DNA from: an uncultured Eubacteriales bacterium
GTDB lineage: Bacteria; Bacillota; Clostridia; Lachnospirales; Lachnospiraceae
Length of the DNA stretch: 64,000 nt
Reading direction: 5' to 3'
Assembly: GCA_900315425.1 (NCBI GenBank)
Contig: OMZA01000002.1
Span: forward strand, 1-64,000
Shown here piece after piece: positions 8,199 through 17,080 of this stretch. Each line of letters opens with the position of its first letter. The stretch's first letter is position 1. Under the pieces are notes generated by a model that saw only the letters and a program-made list of their open reading frames with translations, searched no databases and was not told the origin of the DNA. Position numbers and translations under genes: made by a program.

Positions 8199-9755
8199 AT
8201 GAGTATTTTAAATGTAGAACATTTATCCCATGGATTTGGTGACAGAGCAATTTTTGATGACGTTTCCTTTAGACTTTTAAAAGGAGAACATATTGGACTT
8301 GTTGGGGCAAATGGAGAAGGAAAATCCACTTTTATGAGTATAATAACAGGTAAGTTAAAGCCTGATGAAGGAAATGTTGAATGGGCTAAAAATGTAAAGG
8401 TGGGATATTTGGATCAGCATGCTGTGTTAGAAGCAGGTATGACCATAGGAAGTGTGCTTGCAAGTGCCTTTGATGACCTTTATAAAATGGAAGAGCGCAC
8501 CAATGAGCTTTATGACCTTATGGCAGAGGCTAACGAAGAAGAAATGGAAAATTACATGGAAGAGGTAGGAACACTTATGGAACTTATGAATGCCCATGAT
8601 TTCTATCTCATAGACTCCAAGGTAAATGAAGTGGCCAGGGCGTTGGGACTTTTGGAATTAGGACTGGACAGAGATGTAACAGAGCTTTCCGGAGGTCAGA
8701 GAACAAAGGTTCTTTTAGGAAAACTTTTGTTATCAAAACCTGAGATTCTATTGTTAGATGAGCCTACTAACTATTTAGACGAAGAGCATATTGTATGGCT
8801 TCAAAGATATTTGCAGGAATATGAAAATGCATTTATATTAATATCCCATGACATACAATTTTTAGATAGTGTAATTAATATTATTTATCATATGAATAAT
8901 GCAAAACTCAATAGATATCCTGGAAGTTATGAGCATTTTCAAGAGGTTTATGAAATGCAAAAGGCTCAACAGGAAAGTGCATATAACCGTCAGCAACAGG
9001 AGATTGCTGAACTTAAAGACTTTGTGGCTCGTAATAAGGCAAGGGTTGCCACAAGAAATATGGCAATGTCCAGACAAAAAAAGCTTGATAATATGGAAAA
9101 AATCGATAAGGTATATGAAAAGGTTAAACCGGAGTTTAATTTTATGTATTCCAAGACTCCGGGTAAATTCCTTATTACAACGAAGAATCTGGTGATTGGA
9201 TATGATGAGGCTCTTTCCTCGACTCTGAATTTGGAATTCCAAAGGGGACAAAAGGTAGTAATGACTGGTGCCAATGGTATTGGAAAGACAACGCTTTTGA
9301 AGAGTTTGCTAGGAATCATAAAGCCTCTTTCAGGAGAAGTTGAATTAGGGGATAACTTAGAGATAGGGTATTTTGAACAGGAGACCAGACCAGATATAGA
9401 AACTACTTGTATAGAAGAGATATGGCAGGAATTTCCTGGATTTACTCAGTATCAGGTAAGATCTGCCTTGGCAAAATGTGGACTTATGAAGGATCATATT
9501 GAAAGTAAGGTGAAGGTATTGTCAGGAGGAGAGCAGGCAAAGGTTAGACTTTGCAAGCTCATTAACCGTCCATCTAATATATTGGTGTTAGACGAGCCCA
9601 CCAACCATCTTGATGTAGATGCAAAAGATGAATTAAAGAGGGCTCTAAAGGAGTACAAAGGCAGTATTCTTATGGTTTGTCATGAACCGGAGTTTTATAG
9701 TGACATTGCCACAGATATCTGGGATTGTACAAAATGGACCACCAAGGTTGTTTAA
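8199..9755 (+). CDS. ABC-F family ATPase (ribosome-associated, YbiT/YkpA-like)
   Basis: Encodes 518 residues with two ABC domains in one chain and no membrane segments, the ABC-F layout. Walker A motifs GANGEGKS (near 35) and GANGIGKT (near 356), signatures LSGGQ (near 163) and LSGGEQ (near 441), and Walker B/DEPTN motifs in both halves are intact. The linker (about 245-310) is charged and helical and would reach the peptidyl-transferase centre. Such proteins relieve ribosome stalling or protect against antibiotics; length and sequence feel closest to the housekeeping YbiT/YkpA group. ATG at 8199 is chosen because AGGAG precedes it; an upstream GTG at 8175 lies inside the hairpin. Its stop abuts the tyrA stop on the other strand. 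Confidence 0.9.
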   Translation: MSILNVEHLSHGFGDRAIFDDVSFRLLKGEHIGLVGANGEGKSTFMSIITGKLKPDEGNVEWAKNVKVGYLDQHAVLEAGMTIGSVLASAFDDLYKMEERTNELYDLMAEANEEEMENYMEEVGTLMELMNAHDFYLIDSKVNEVARALGLLELGLDRDVTELSGGQRTKVLLGKLLLSKPEILLLDEPTNYLDEEHIVWLQRYLQEYENAFILISHDIQFLDSVINIIYHMNNAKLNRYPGSYEHFQEVYEMQKAQQESAYNRQQQEIAELKDFVARNKARVATRNMAMSRQKKLDNMEKIDKVYEKVKPEFNFMYSKTPGKFLITTKNLVIGYDEALSSTLNLEFQRGQKVVMTGANGIGKTTLLKSLLGIIKPLSGEVELGDNLEIGYFEQETRPDIETTCIEEIWQEFPGFTQYQVRSALAKCGLMKDHIESKVKVLSGGEQAKVRLCKLINRPSNILVLDEPTNHLDVDAKDELKRALKEYKGSILMVCHEPEFYSDIATDIWDCTKWTTKVV

Positions 9756-10607
9756 TTAAAAAAGACTTCTGTATTCGCGACTTTCAGTGAATAAATCATA
9801 AACATAATTGTGTTTACCTTCAACAAGAGCTGCTCGTGTTTCATTGAGTTTTTCAATGTAAGCATCTAAAAGCTCTACGATGTTTTCAGTGTTAACGGCA
9901 CATATTTGTTCCCACATATCAGAGGATGAAGAGGCGATTCTTGTAATGTCTTTGAATCCTCCTGCCGCTAGCATTTTCATATACCCCTCCTCGTCATCTG
10001 TATCTTTAATAAGATTAACAAGGTTAGCAGCAATGAGATGAGGAAGGTGGCTTATGCCGGCAACTACGTGATCGTGTTTTGCGTAGTCCATAACAACCGG
10101 TTTAGAACCTATTGTTTCAACGATGGATTTAAGCTCATCACTTTTAGCCGGATCAACATCATCAGTAGGAGTGAGAACGTAGAAAGCGTTTTCCATAAGG
10201 CTTGCCTCTGAGTTAAAATAGCTAACTTTTTCTTTTCCAGTCATTGGATGTCCTCCAATGAAATTCTTAGTTAACCCAATTTTTTCAACAGCTGAGTGAA
10301 TATTTCCCTTAACTGAGCCAACGTCTGTAATGATACAGTCATCTTTAATGATATCCTTTAAAATACTCAGGTAAGTAACGTTTTGTTCCACCGGTGTACA
10401 AAGGAAAATATAGTCGCATTCACAAAAACGTTCATCTACCTTGTCACAGGCTACATTTGCGACCCCATCTGATACGGCAGCGTATCTGGAGTTTTCACTT
10501 CTGTTATATACAATTATTTTACAATCTTTATAATACTGTCTAAGGGCCTTAGCAATGGAACCACCTATAAGACCCAGACCTACAAAACCTATTGTTAGTT
10601 TTCTCAT
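9756..10607 (-). CDS. tyrA: Prephenate dehydrogenase (tyrosine biosynthesis)
   Basis: Encodes 283 residues. It oxidatively decarboxylates prephenate to 4-hydroxyphenylpyruvate with NAD+. The N-terminal Rossmann motif GFVGLGLIGGSIA and the substrate motif GGHPMTGKEK are present, followed by the helical dimer domain. It lacks the C-terminal ACT domain of longer Firmicute TyrA proteins, so feedback by tyrosine through that domain is not expected. It overlaps the end of rqcH by 4 bases (ATGA type), so the two are translationally coupled. No terminator separates it from the convergent ABC-F gene. Confidence 0.93.
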   Translation of the reverse strand: MRKLTIGFVGLGLIGGSIAKALRQYYKDCKIIVYNRSENSRYAAVSDGVANVACDKVDERFCECDYIFLCTPVEQNVTYLSILKDIIKDDCIITDVGSVKGNIHSAVEKIGLTKNFIGGHPMTGKEKVSYFNSEASLMENAFYVLTPTDDVDPAKSDELKSIVETIGSKPVVMDYAKHDHVVAGISHLPHLIAANLVNLIKDTDDEEGYMKMLAAGGFKDITRIASSSSDMWEQICAVNTENIVELLDAYIEKLNETRAALVEGKHNYVYDLFTESREYRSLF

Positions 10608-12346
10608 TTTATTAACCCGCTTTCTTTAGGATCTATTGGTGAACACATAAGGGAGTAATTTGTATGGTATATTACAAATCCCGGTGCTGCACCGTTGACT
10701 CGTTTTAAATTTTTCTTTTGTGTGTAGTCAACTTCAACTTTTTCCTGATTTCTGGCCTTTGAATAAAAGGCTGCTAAACCGCCTGCAATTTCAAAAACTT
10801 TGTCAGGGAGATCTTCCAATTTTGTTTTAACAACAACATGGGAGCCTGGAATATTCTTGGTGTGAAACCACCAGTCATTGCCTGTAGCTATTTTAAATGA
10901 AACTTCTTCATTTTGATAGTTATTCTTGCCAATATAAATGTCTGTGTTTTCGTCTAGCTGTATGTGAATTGGCTTGTTAGAATAACCTTTTATCTTTTCA
11001 TGGTGTTTCTTTTTTATATAACCATAGTCAGTAAGCTCTTTTCTGATAGCTGTTAAATCGTTTTCATCTGTGGCTATTTCTAAAGCTACAGAAATGGATT
11101 CTAATATATCAATTTCTTTTTCTGTTTCAAAAATTATTTTATCTAATGCCTCTTTGGTTCGTTTTTGCTTATTATATTTTTCAAAATATTTCTTAGCATT
11201 TTCCATAGCTGACAATTCAGGATTAAGAGGAATCTTTATTTCATTGTCGTTGTCATAGTAGTTGTTACAGGTGAAACTGTCTACGCCTTCAGGACATGAA
11301 TATGCGTAGGCGGTAAGAAGTTCACCGTACAATTTGTATTTATCACGTTTTTCTGTGTCTTTAAGCTGTTTTCTCTGCAAAGCGTATTTTTTGCTGGCCT
11401 TGGTAAGGGAGTTGTTAATAATAAGTCGTAAATCTGTTGATTTTTTACGAATGTTAGTAACAATCTCGCGTTTTCTATAGTATTTTTCCAAAATCTCGCT
11501 GATGGATTGTGATTTTTCAGCAGAGCAATCAGAGTATTGAGAAAGTGGAAGTGCTGAATAATCCACAGGTATATCGTTTTTGCTATATATGGTAGGATCA
11601 AAGTTACCATTTTTTATATCGTCAATGTAATTTAAGAAAATATGAGAAAGATGTAAAAGCTCAACTTCACTAAGTTCATTTGCTGGTTTTTCAGACTCAA
11701 TTTCAGAAGCAAATAAAATGCTTTCGTTTACCACGGGACTGATACCGGTGTATTTGTTAAAAAGTACCTTTCCCACTGGGATTGAGGAGGTTCTTATAAG
11801 ATTTGCAAAGGAATCCTCAGTAGCCTCTAGGGGATTGGCTTTTTCATTCTGCATTGGTACAAAATACTTTCTACCGGGAAGAACTTCACGAATGGAACTC
11901 ATCATAACATTTACGTGCTTGATGGAATCTATTATATTTAAGTCCCTGTCACAGAAGATAATGTTGCTGTGTTTTCCCATTAATTCAACTATTAGAACGT
12001 CTACACACTCATCTCCTAACTCATTTAAATGGGTTATCTCAAAGTGAATTATTCTTTCCAGACCTGGTTGATAGATTTTAGTGATTCTGCCATTGTTAAT
12101 ATACTTTCTTAAAAGCATACAAAATCCGGGTGCTGTAATAGGGGACGGTTTATTGGTATCCGTTAAATAAATTAGTGGGAGAGAAGCGTTAGCACTGATT
12201 AATAACCTGTATTGGCTTCTTTCGTTTTTGATGGTGAGAATAAGCTCGTCCTTTTCTGGTTGGGCAATTTTATTTATTCTTCCGTTTAATAAACATTTAT
12301 TTAGTTCATAGCAGACAGCTGCTATTGTAGTTCCGTCAAATGCCAT
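10604..12346 (-). CDS. rqcH: RqcH/NFACT ribosome quality control protein (FbpA family)
   Basis: Encodes 580 residues. RqcH binds stalled 50S-peptidyl-tRNA complexes and recruits tRNA-Ala to add C-terminal alanine tails that mark the nascent chain for degradation; older annotations call it fibronectin-binding protein. Domains: NFACT-N (from MAFDGTTIAAVCYELNKCL), a helix-hairpin-helix part, a long coiled coil (about residues 280-440), and NFACT-R (about 455-565) with the hallmark DWWFHTKNIPGSHVV. The ribosome site GAGGT lies just upstream. It is followed by tyrA in the same transcript, an unusual functional pairing. Confidence 0.93.
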   Translation of the reverse strand: MAFDGTTIAAVCYELNKCLLNGRINKIAQPEKDELILTIKNERSQYRLLISANASLPLIYLTDTNKPSPITAPGFCMLLRKYINNGRITKIYQPGLERIIHFEITHLNELGDECVDVLIVELMGKHSNIIFCDRDLNIIDSIKHVNVMMSSIREVLPGRKYFVPMQNEKANPLEATEDSFANLIRTSSIPVGKVLFNKYTGISPVVNESILFASEIESEKPANELSEVELLHLSHIFLNYIDDIKNGNFDPTIYSKNDIPVDYSALPLSQYSDCSAEKSQSISEILEKYYRKREIVTNIRKKSTDLRLIINNSLTKASKKYALQRKQLKDTEKRDKYKLYGELLTAYAYSCPEGVDSFTCNNYYDNDNEIKIPLNPELSAMENAKKYFEKYNKQKRTKEALDKIIFETEKEIDILESISVALEIATDENDLTAIRKELTDYGYIKKKHHEKIKGYSNKPIHIQLDENTDIYIGKNNYQNEEVSFKIATGNDWWFHTKNIPGSHVVVKTKLEDLPDKVFEIAGGLAAFYSKARNQEKVEVDYTQKKNLKRVNGAAPGFVIYHTNYSLMCSPIDPKESGLIK

Positions 12347-12399
12347 TTTGTTTTACCTCGTAATATAAACTGTTATTATTATAGACTAAAAGTCTGTTC

Positions 12400-12428
12400 T
12401 TGACTATGGAATTTCAAAAGGGTATAAT
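12400..12428 (+). promoter_or_regulatory. Sigma-A promoter of the yicC operon
   Basis: TTGACT (12400-12405), 17 bases, TATAAT (12423-12428). It lies in the divergent gap between rqcH and yicC, 67 bases before the yicC start. Confidence 0.8.
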
Positions 12429-12494
12429 TCAACTGTATGCTTAAAAATAGGTGCATTATGCCCTATATTTGACTTTAAAGAATGGAGAACAGTC

Positions 12495-13373
12495 ATGATT
12501 AGAAGTATGACGGGATTTGGTCACGGTGAAGCATTAGAAGATAGTAAGAGAATAACTGTGGAGATAAAAGCGGTTAATCACAAATATCTTGACGTTAATA
12601 TAAAGATGCCAAAGATGTTTAATGCATTTGAAGCTTATCTTAGAGGTCTTCTAAAAGAATATGCCCAACGTGGAAAAGTAGATATTTACATTTCTTACGA
12701 GAATTTCGCTGAGGCGGAAGAAGAGGTAATATACAATGAGAATCTTGCAAAGCAATATGCTGACTATATTAATAAAATGCAGGATGAATTGGATTTGGAT
12801 GGAGATATATCTATAAGAGATATGTTATGCTGCCGAGATGTATTCACAATGAAATCAAAGGATGCTGATGAAGAAGAATTAAAACGAATTCTAACAAAAG
12901 CATTTAAAACAGCTTGTGAGAACTTTGTGGATGCCAGAAATATTGAAGGTGAAAATCTTAAAAAAGATTTGTTAGAAAAGCTTGATATTATGTCTGGATA
13001 TGTTGATTTTATTGAAAAAGAAAGTCCTAACATTATTACAGAATATAAGACAAAGCTTAGAGAAAAGATAGCAGACCTTTTAGGAGACAATAATGTCGAT
13101 GAAACAAGAATAGCTCAGGAAGTTACTATTTTTGCCGATAAGGTGTGTGTAGACGAAGAGATTGTTAGATTAAAGAGCCACATTGATACTATGAAAAATG
13201 AAATTAACAAGGGTGGTTTCGTAGGAAGAAAGTTGGATTTTGTTGCACAGGAAATGAACAGAGAGGCCAACACAACTCTTTCAAAATCTAGTGATATTAA
13301 TATAACAAATACAGGAATCGAGCTTAGAACTTTAATTGAGAAAATCAGAGAGCAGATTCAGAATATTGAGTAA
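12495..13373 (+). CDS. yicC: YicC-family endoribonuclease
   Basis: Encodes 292 residues, standard for the family. It begins with the hallmark MIRSMTGFGHGE; the C-terminal DUF1732 domain ends with the motif RLKSHIDTMK...GRKLDFVAQEMNREANT, then TLIEKIREQIQNIE. YicC proteins are RNA endonucleases implicated in small-RNA turnover in Escherichia coli; the role in Firmicutes is less defined. It heads a conserved operon with remA and gmk, 3 bases before remA. Confidence 0.93.
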   Translation: MIRSMTGFGHGEALEDSKRITVEIKAVNHKYLDVNIKMPKMFNAFEAYLRGLLKEYAQRGKVDIYISYENFAEAEEEVIYNENLAKQYADYINKMQDELDLDGDISIRDMLCCRDVFTMKSKDADEEELKRILTKAFKTACENFVDARNIEGENLKKDLLEKLDIMSGYVDFIEKESPNIITEYKTKLREKIADLLGDNNVDETRIAQEVTIFADKVCVDEEIVRLKSHIDTMKNEINKGGFVGRKLDFVAQEMNREANTTLSKSSDINITNTGIELRTLIEKIREQIQNIE

Positions 13374-13376
13374 ATT

Positions 13377-13625
13377 ATGAAAAAACTTATTAACATTGGA
13401 TATGGAAATGCAGTTAATTCAGACAGAGTTGTAGCTGTTATAAGTGCGGATTCTGCACCGGCAAGGAGAATAAGCCAGCAGGCAAAGGACGATAACAGAG
13501 CAATAGATGCAACACAGGGTAGAAAGACTAAGGCTGTCATTATAATGGACAGTGATCACATAGTACTTTCGCCACTTTTACCTGAGACGATACAGGGAAG
13601 ATTTGGAGGTGATGAAAGTGAGTGA
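13377..13625 (+). CDS. remA: RemA-family extracellular matrix regulator (DUF370)
   Basis: Encodes 82 residues matching RemA across its length (KKLINIGYGNAVNSDRVVAV, SAPARRISQ, RAIDATQGRKTKAVI, DHIVLSPL). In Bacillus subtilis RemA is a DNA-binding ring that activates matrix and osmoprotection genes. The location between yicC and gmk is conserved across Firmicutes. Its 3' end overlaps the chosen gmk start by 8 bases. Confidence 0.93.
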   Translation: MKKLINIGYGNAVNSDRVVAVISADSAPARRISQQAKDDNRAIDATQGRKTKAVIIMDSDHIVLSPLLPETIQGRFGGDESE

Positions 13626-14250
13626 TACAGGAATATTGACAATTATTTCAGGTTTTTCAGGAGTAGGGAAAGGTACACTTGTTAAAAAACTTTTGGAAAA
13701 CTATGATAATTATGCTCTATCTATATCAGCAACCACAAGACAAATGCGTGTAGGCGAAAAGGACGGAGAGAGCTATTTCTTTTTATCAAAGGAAGAGTTT
13801 GAAAACCGTATAGAAAAGAATGATTTTCTGGAATATGCTAATTATGTAGGTAATTACTACGGAACACCTAAGTCATATGTGGTGGAACAGCTAAAACAGG
13901 GAAAAGATGTTTTACTGGAGATAGAGATACAGGGAGCAATGCAGGTGAAAAAATTAATGCCTGAGGCTCTTACTATATTTGTAATGCCACCATCAGCAAA
14001 TACTCTAAAAGACAGATTAGTTGGAAGAGGAACAGAAAAAAAAGAGGTTATTGAAGCTAGACTTGGCAGAGCAGTAGAGGAATCTCAAGGAATTGAGAAT
14101 TATGACTATATTTTAGTTAATGATGATCTAGAAGAAAGCACAAAGAGGCTTAATGAATTGATTTCATTGGCTCATGATGCTTCTTTTAGAAATTATAATT
14201 TTATAAATAAAATCAGAGAAGAACTTAAGGTTTTTCGAAAGGAGATTTAA
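13618..14250 (+). CDS. gmk: Guanylate kinase
   Basis: Encodes 210 residues from a GTG start. It phosphorylates GMP to GDP. The P-loop GFSGVGKGTL is at about residues 10-19, followed by the GMP-binding stretch SATTRQMRVGEKDGESYFF and the lid region. GTG at 13618 is preferred because GGAGGT (13605-13610) sits 7 bases upstream; TTG at 13603 overlaps that site and ATG at 13612 is one base from it. The gene overlaps remA, and rpoZ begins 1 base after its stop, implying tight coupling. Confidence 0.95.
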   Translation: MSDTGILTIISGFSGVGKGTLVKKLLENYDNYALSISATTRQMRVGEKDGESYFFLSKEEFENRIEKNDFLEYANYVGNYYGTPKSYVVEQLKQGKDVLLEIEIQGAMQVKKLMPEALTIFVMPPSANTLKDRLVGRGTEKKEVIEARLGRAVEESQGIENYDYILVNDDLEESTKRLNELISLAHDASFRNYNFINKIREELKVFRKEI

Positions 14251-14251
14251 G

Positions 14252-14491
14252 ATGATACATCCATCGTACACAGAATTAATGGAAGTAGTAAATGAGGAGA
14301 ATATTGAAGACGGAGAACAGCCGGTAGTTAAAAGCAGATATTCAATTGTAATGGCTACAGCTAAAAGAGCAAGACAGATAATCGCAGGGGATGAACCACT
14401 TGTAAATGGAGATGGTAAAAAACCTTTGTCAATAGCTGTTGAAGAACTGTATGAGAAAAAAGTAACAGTTCTTGGTGACGAAGAAGAATAA
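14252..14491 (+). CDS. rpoZ: RNA polymerase omega subunit
   Basis: Encodes 79 residues. Omega helps fold and assemble the beta-prime subunit. The family core KSRYSIVMATAKRARQI and the following PLSIAVEELYEKKV are present; the C-terminus is short and acidic. Ribosome site GGAGA precedes the ATG. The gene lies between gmk and rimO as in many Clostridia. Confidence 0.93.
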   Translation: MIHPSYTELMEVVNEENIEDGEQPVVKSRYSIVMATAKRARQIIAGDEPLVNGDGKKPLSIAVEELYEKKVTVLGDEEE

Positions 14492-14510
14492 GAAAAAGAG
14501 GCTTAATTTT

Positions 14511-15848
14511 ATGTCTGATATTAAGATATTATTTGTATCTCTTGGATGTGATAAGAATCTGGTGGATTCAGAAGAGATGATTGGTATGTTAAGTAAGAAT
14601 AATTTTTCTTTTACATACAGTGAAGATGATGCAGATGTTGTCATAATTAACAGCTGTTGTTTTATTAATGACGCTAAGGAAGAGAGTATAGATAATATTC
14701 TTCACATGGCAGAATTAAAAAATGAGGGCAGATTAAAAGGAATTATTGTTACAGGATGTCTGGCTGAAAGGTATAAAGATGAGATAATCAAAGAAATTCC
14801 GGAAGTGGATGCGATTCTTGGAACGGCATCTTATGATAACATTATTGAAGCTATCAATCAGATTCTTACCGGAAACCATTATGTGAAATATGGTGAATTG
14901 GATAAATTAATAGTTCAGGAAAAAAACAGAGTTATAACAACAGGCGGACATTATGGTTATCTTAAAATTGCTGAAGGATGTAATAAGAATTGTACATATT
15001 GCATCATTCCAAGGATAAGAGGACGTTATAGAAGCGTTGATATGGAAAGGCTAATAGAAACGGCTATAAGACTTGCTAACAATGGGGTTAAGGAGCTCAT
15101 ATTAGTAGCTCAGGAGACAACTCTTTATGGAGTGGATATCTATGGCAAAAAAATGTTGCCGGAACTATTAAAAAGATTATCTAAGATTTCGGGAATTGAA
15201 TGGATTAGATTATTATATTGCTATCCGGAAGAGATTACAGATGAACTTATACAGGTCATAAAAACAGAAGATAAGATTTGCAACTATATAGACATGCCTA
15301 TACAACATTCCAGTGATGCGATTTTAAAAGCCATGGGCAGAAGAACTAATCGTAAGGAACTTGTTGAAAGAATTAATAAAATCAGACAGGAGATTCCTGA
15401 TGTCATACTTAGAACATCCTTGATTACTGGATTTCCAGGAGAAACAGAAGAGGATGTAGATGATTTACTTGATTTTGTAGACGAAATGGAATTTGACCGC
15501 TTGGGAGTATTTACATATTCTCAGGAAGAAGATACCAAAGCTTGTGAAATGGACAATCAGATTGATGAAGATATTAAAAGTGATAGAAGAGATAGAATTA
15601 TGGAACTTCAACAAGAGATTGCCTTTGAAAAAGCAAAAGACAAGGTAGGAAAAACATTTCGAGTAATTATTGAAGGTAAGCTTACAGATGAAAATGCTTA
15701 TGTTGGTAGAACATATATGGATGCCCCAAATGTAGACGGATGCATTTTTGTTAATACAGCCATGCAGTTAATGACTGGAGATATGGTGAACGTTAAGGTT
15801 ACCGGAGCATCGGAGTATGATTTGATAGGAGAAATACAAGAGGTTTAA
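14511..15848 (+). CDS. rimO: Ribosomal protein S12 methylthiotransferase
   Basis: Encodes 445 residues. RimO is a radical-SAM enzyme that adds a methylthio group to an Asp of ribosomal protein S12. The N-terminal domain starts SDIKILFVSLGCDKNLVDSE and carries the three cluster cysteines (in GCDKN, SCCF and TGCLAE). The radical-SAM motif is CNKNCTYC near residue 150, and a TRAM domain closes the protein. ATG at 14511 is chosen because AAGAGG lies nine bases before it; an upstream in-frame TTG inside rpoZ would add a Lys-rich stretch not seen in the family. Confidence 0.95.
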   Translation: MSDIKILFVSLGCDKNLVDSEEMIGMLSKNNFSFTYSEDDADVVIINSCCFINDAKEESIDNILHMAELKNEGRLKGIIVTGCLAERYKDEIIKEIPEVDAILGTASYDNIIEAINQILTGNHYVKYGELDKLIVQEKNRVITTGGHYGYLKIAEGCNKNCTYCIIPRIRGRYRSVDMERLIETAIRLANNGVKELILVAQETTLYGVDIYGKKMLPELLKRLSKISGIEWIRLLYCYPEEITDELIQVIKTEDKICNYIDMPIQHSSDAILKAMGRRTNRKELVERINKIRQEIPDVILRTSLITGFPGETEEDVDDLLDFVDEMEFDRLGVFTYSQEEDTKACEMDNQIDEDIKSDRRDRIMELQQEIAFEKAKDKVGKTFRVIIEGKLTDENAYVGRTYMDAPNVDGCIFVNTAMQLMTGDMVNVKVTGASEYDLIGEIQEV

Positions 15849-15858
15849 AGGAGATATT

Positions 15859-16416
15859 ATGAATTTACCTAACAAATTGACTTTACTTAGAGTATGCATG
15901 ATTCCATTTTTTGTGGTGTTTATGTTGGTTAACGTATTTGGAAATCCCATTGACAGATATATTGCAGTAGCAATATTTATTATTGCCAGTTTAACAGATA
16001 TGTTGGATGGTAAAATTGCCAGGAAATATAATTTAATTACTAATTTTGGAAAATTTATGGACCCATTGGCAGATAAACTTTTAGTATGTTCAGCTATGAT
16101 TCTTTTAATTAATAATGGCAAAGGCGTAAGCATTCCTGCTTGGATTGTAATAATTATTATCAGCCGTGAATTAGTAATCAGCGGTCTTAGAACTTTAGCT
16201 GCCGATCAGGGTATTGTAATAGCAGCCGGATGGTGGGGAAAATGTAAAACAGTTTCCCAAATGGTTATGATTATTGTGCTTATTATAAGTCTTGATTTTG
16301 TATGGTATAAAATACTTAGTCGTATATTAATATTTATCGCTTTTGCATTGACACTTATATCGCTTATAGATTATCTTATAAAAAATAAAAAAGTTTTTAT
16401 TGAAGGTGAGAAATAA
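15859..16416 (+). CDS. pgsA: CDP-diacylglycerol-glycerol-3-phosphate 3-phosphatidyltransferase
   Basis: Encodes 185 residues with several membrane segments. It makes phosphatidylglycerol phosphate from CDP-diacylglycerol and glycerol-3-phosphate. The CDP-alcohol phosphotransferase signature D-G-x2-A-R-x8-G-x3-D-x3-D is intact (DGKIARKYNLITNFGKFMD followed by PLAD). Ribosome site AAAGGAG precedes it. The stop codon directly abuts the TTG start of the next gene. Confidence 0.95.
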   Translation: MNLPNKLTLLRVCMIPFFVVFMLVNVFGNPIDRYIAVAIFIIASLTDMLDGKIARKYNLITNFGKFMDPLADKLLVCSAMILLINNGKGVSIPAWIVIIIISRELVISGLRTLAADQGIVIAAGWWGKCKTVSQMVMIIVLIISLDFVWYKILSRILIFIAFALTLISLIDYLIKNKKVFIEGEK

Positions 16417-16884
16417 TTGAAGGAAAAAATCATTAAATTTTTAATTGAAAATGGTTATACAATAACAACTGTGGAATCATGTACAGGTGGAATGATTGCA
16501 GCTGATATTGTTGGGGTTCCAGGTGCGTCTCAGGTGTTCAAAGAAGGATATATTACGTATTCAGAAGAAGCTAAGATAAAGATAGCAGGAGTTAATCCTG
16601 AAACTATCGAAAAACACAATGTGGTTAGCGAGAACGTTGCTGCAGAGATGGCAGTAGGTGGTGCTAAAGCAGCAAATGCAGATGTGGCTATAGCTGTAAC
16701 AGGTCTTGCAGGTCCTGATGGAGGTACAGAATATATTCCGGTAGGAACGGTATGCATTGGTGTATATTACAATGGTAAAGTATCTACTGAACGTTATATT
16801 TTTGGCGGATACAGACAAAAGATTAGAAAATCAGCTACTGAGAAAGCATTTATTATGTTATCTAAAGAATTAGGTATTTATTAA
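16417..16884 (+). CDS. CinA C-terminal domain protein (nicotinamide-nucleotide amidase, PncC type)
   Basis: Encodes 155 residues from a TTG start; AAGGTGAG lies upstream. Only the C-terminal amidohydrolase domain of CinA is present (VESCTGGMIAADIV, EGYITYSEEAK, AVTGLAGPDGG, VGTVCIG); the N-terminal molybdopterin-binding-like domain of full-length CinA is absent, and no broken remnant is seen. The domain deamidates nicotinamide mononucleotide to nicotinate mononucleotide. It sits just before recA, as cinA does in many Firmicutes, but a terminator and promoters separate the two. Confidence 0.9.
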   Translation: MKEKIIKFLIENGYTITTVESCTGGMIAADIVGVPGASQVFKEGYITYSEEAKIKIAGVNPETIEKHNVVSENVAAEMAVGGAKAANADVAIAVTGLAGPDGGTEYIPVGTVCIGVYYNGKVSTERYIFGGYRQKIRKSATEKAFIMLSKELGIY

Positions 16885-16900
16885 TTATTACAAAAAAAGG

Positions 16901-16939
16901 TTCCTGACATTTTATAAGATGTCAGGAATATTTTTTTTT
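16901..16939 (+). terminator. Terminator of the yicC-cinA operon
   Basis: TTCCTGACAT pairs with ATGTCAGGAA, followed by a long T run (16930-16939). Confidence 0.92.
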
Positions 16940-16950
16940 GTTTATCCATG

Positions 16951-16979
16951 TTGACACAATTTAAAATGTGATTTATAAT
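16951..16979 (+). promoter_or_regulatory. Consensus sigma-A promoter, upstream recA promoter
   Basis: TTGACA (16951-16956), 17 bases, TATAAT (16974-16979): a perfect consensus match located between the cinA terminator and recA. Confidence 0.8.
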
Positions 16980-17024
16980 TCAAAGAACAGGTCTGAAAGC
17001 TAAATAATTTATAAAAGAAAGGTG

Positions 17025-17053
17025 TTGACATTTTTCTAAATGTAATATATATT
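17025..17053 (+). promoter_or_regulatory. Second recA promoter, adjacent to the LexA box
   Basis: TTGACA (17025-17030), 17 bases, TATATT (17048-17053). The LexA box begins 14 bases after the -10 element, so repressor would cover the start of the transcript. Confidence 0.75.
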
Positions 17054-17066
17054 TACATAAGAATAA

Positions 17067-17080
17067 CGAACAGGTGTTCG
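17067..17080. promoter_or_regulatory. LexA (SOS) operator of recA
   Basis: CGAACAGGTGTTCG fits the Bacillus-type SOS box CGAACRNRYGTTYG at every defined position. Confidence 0.92.
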
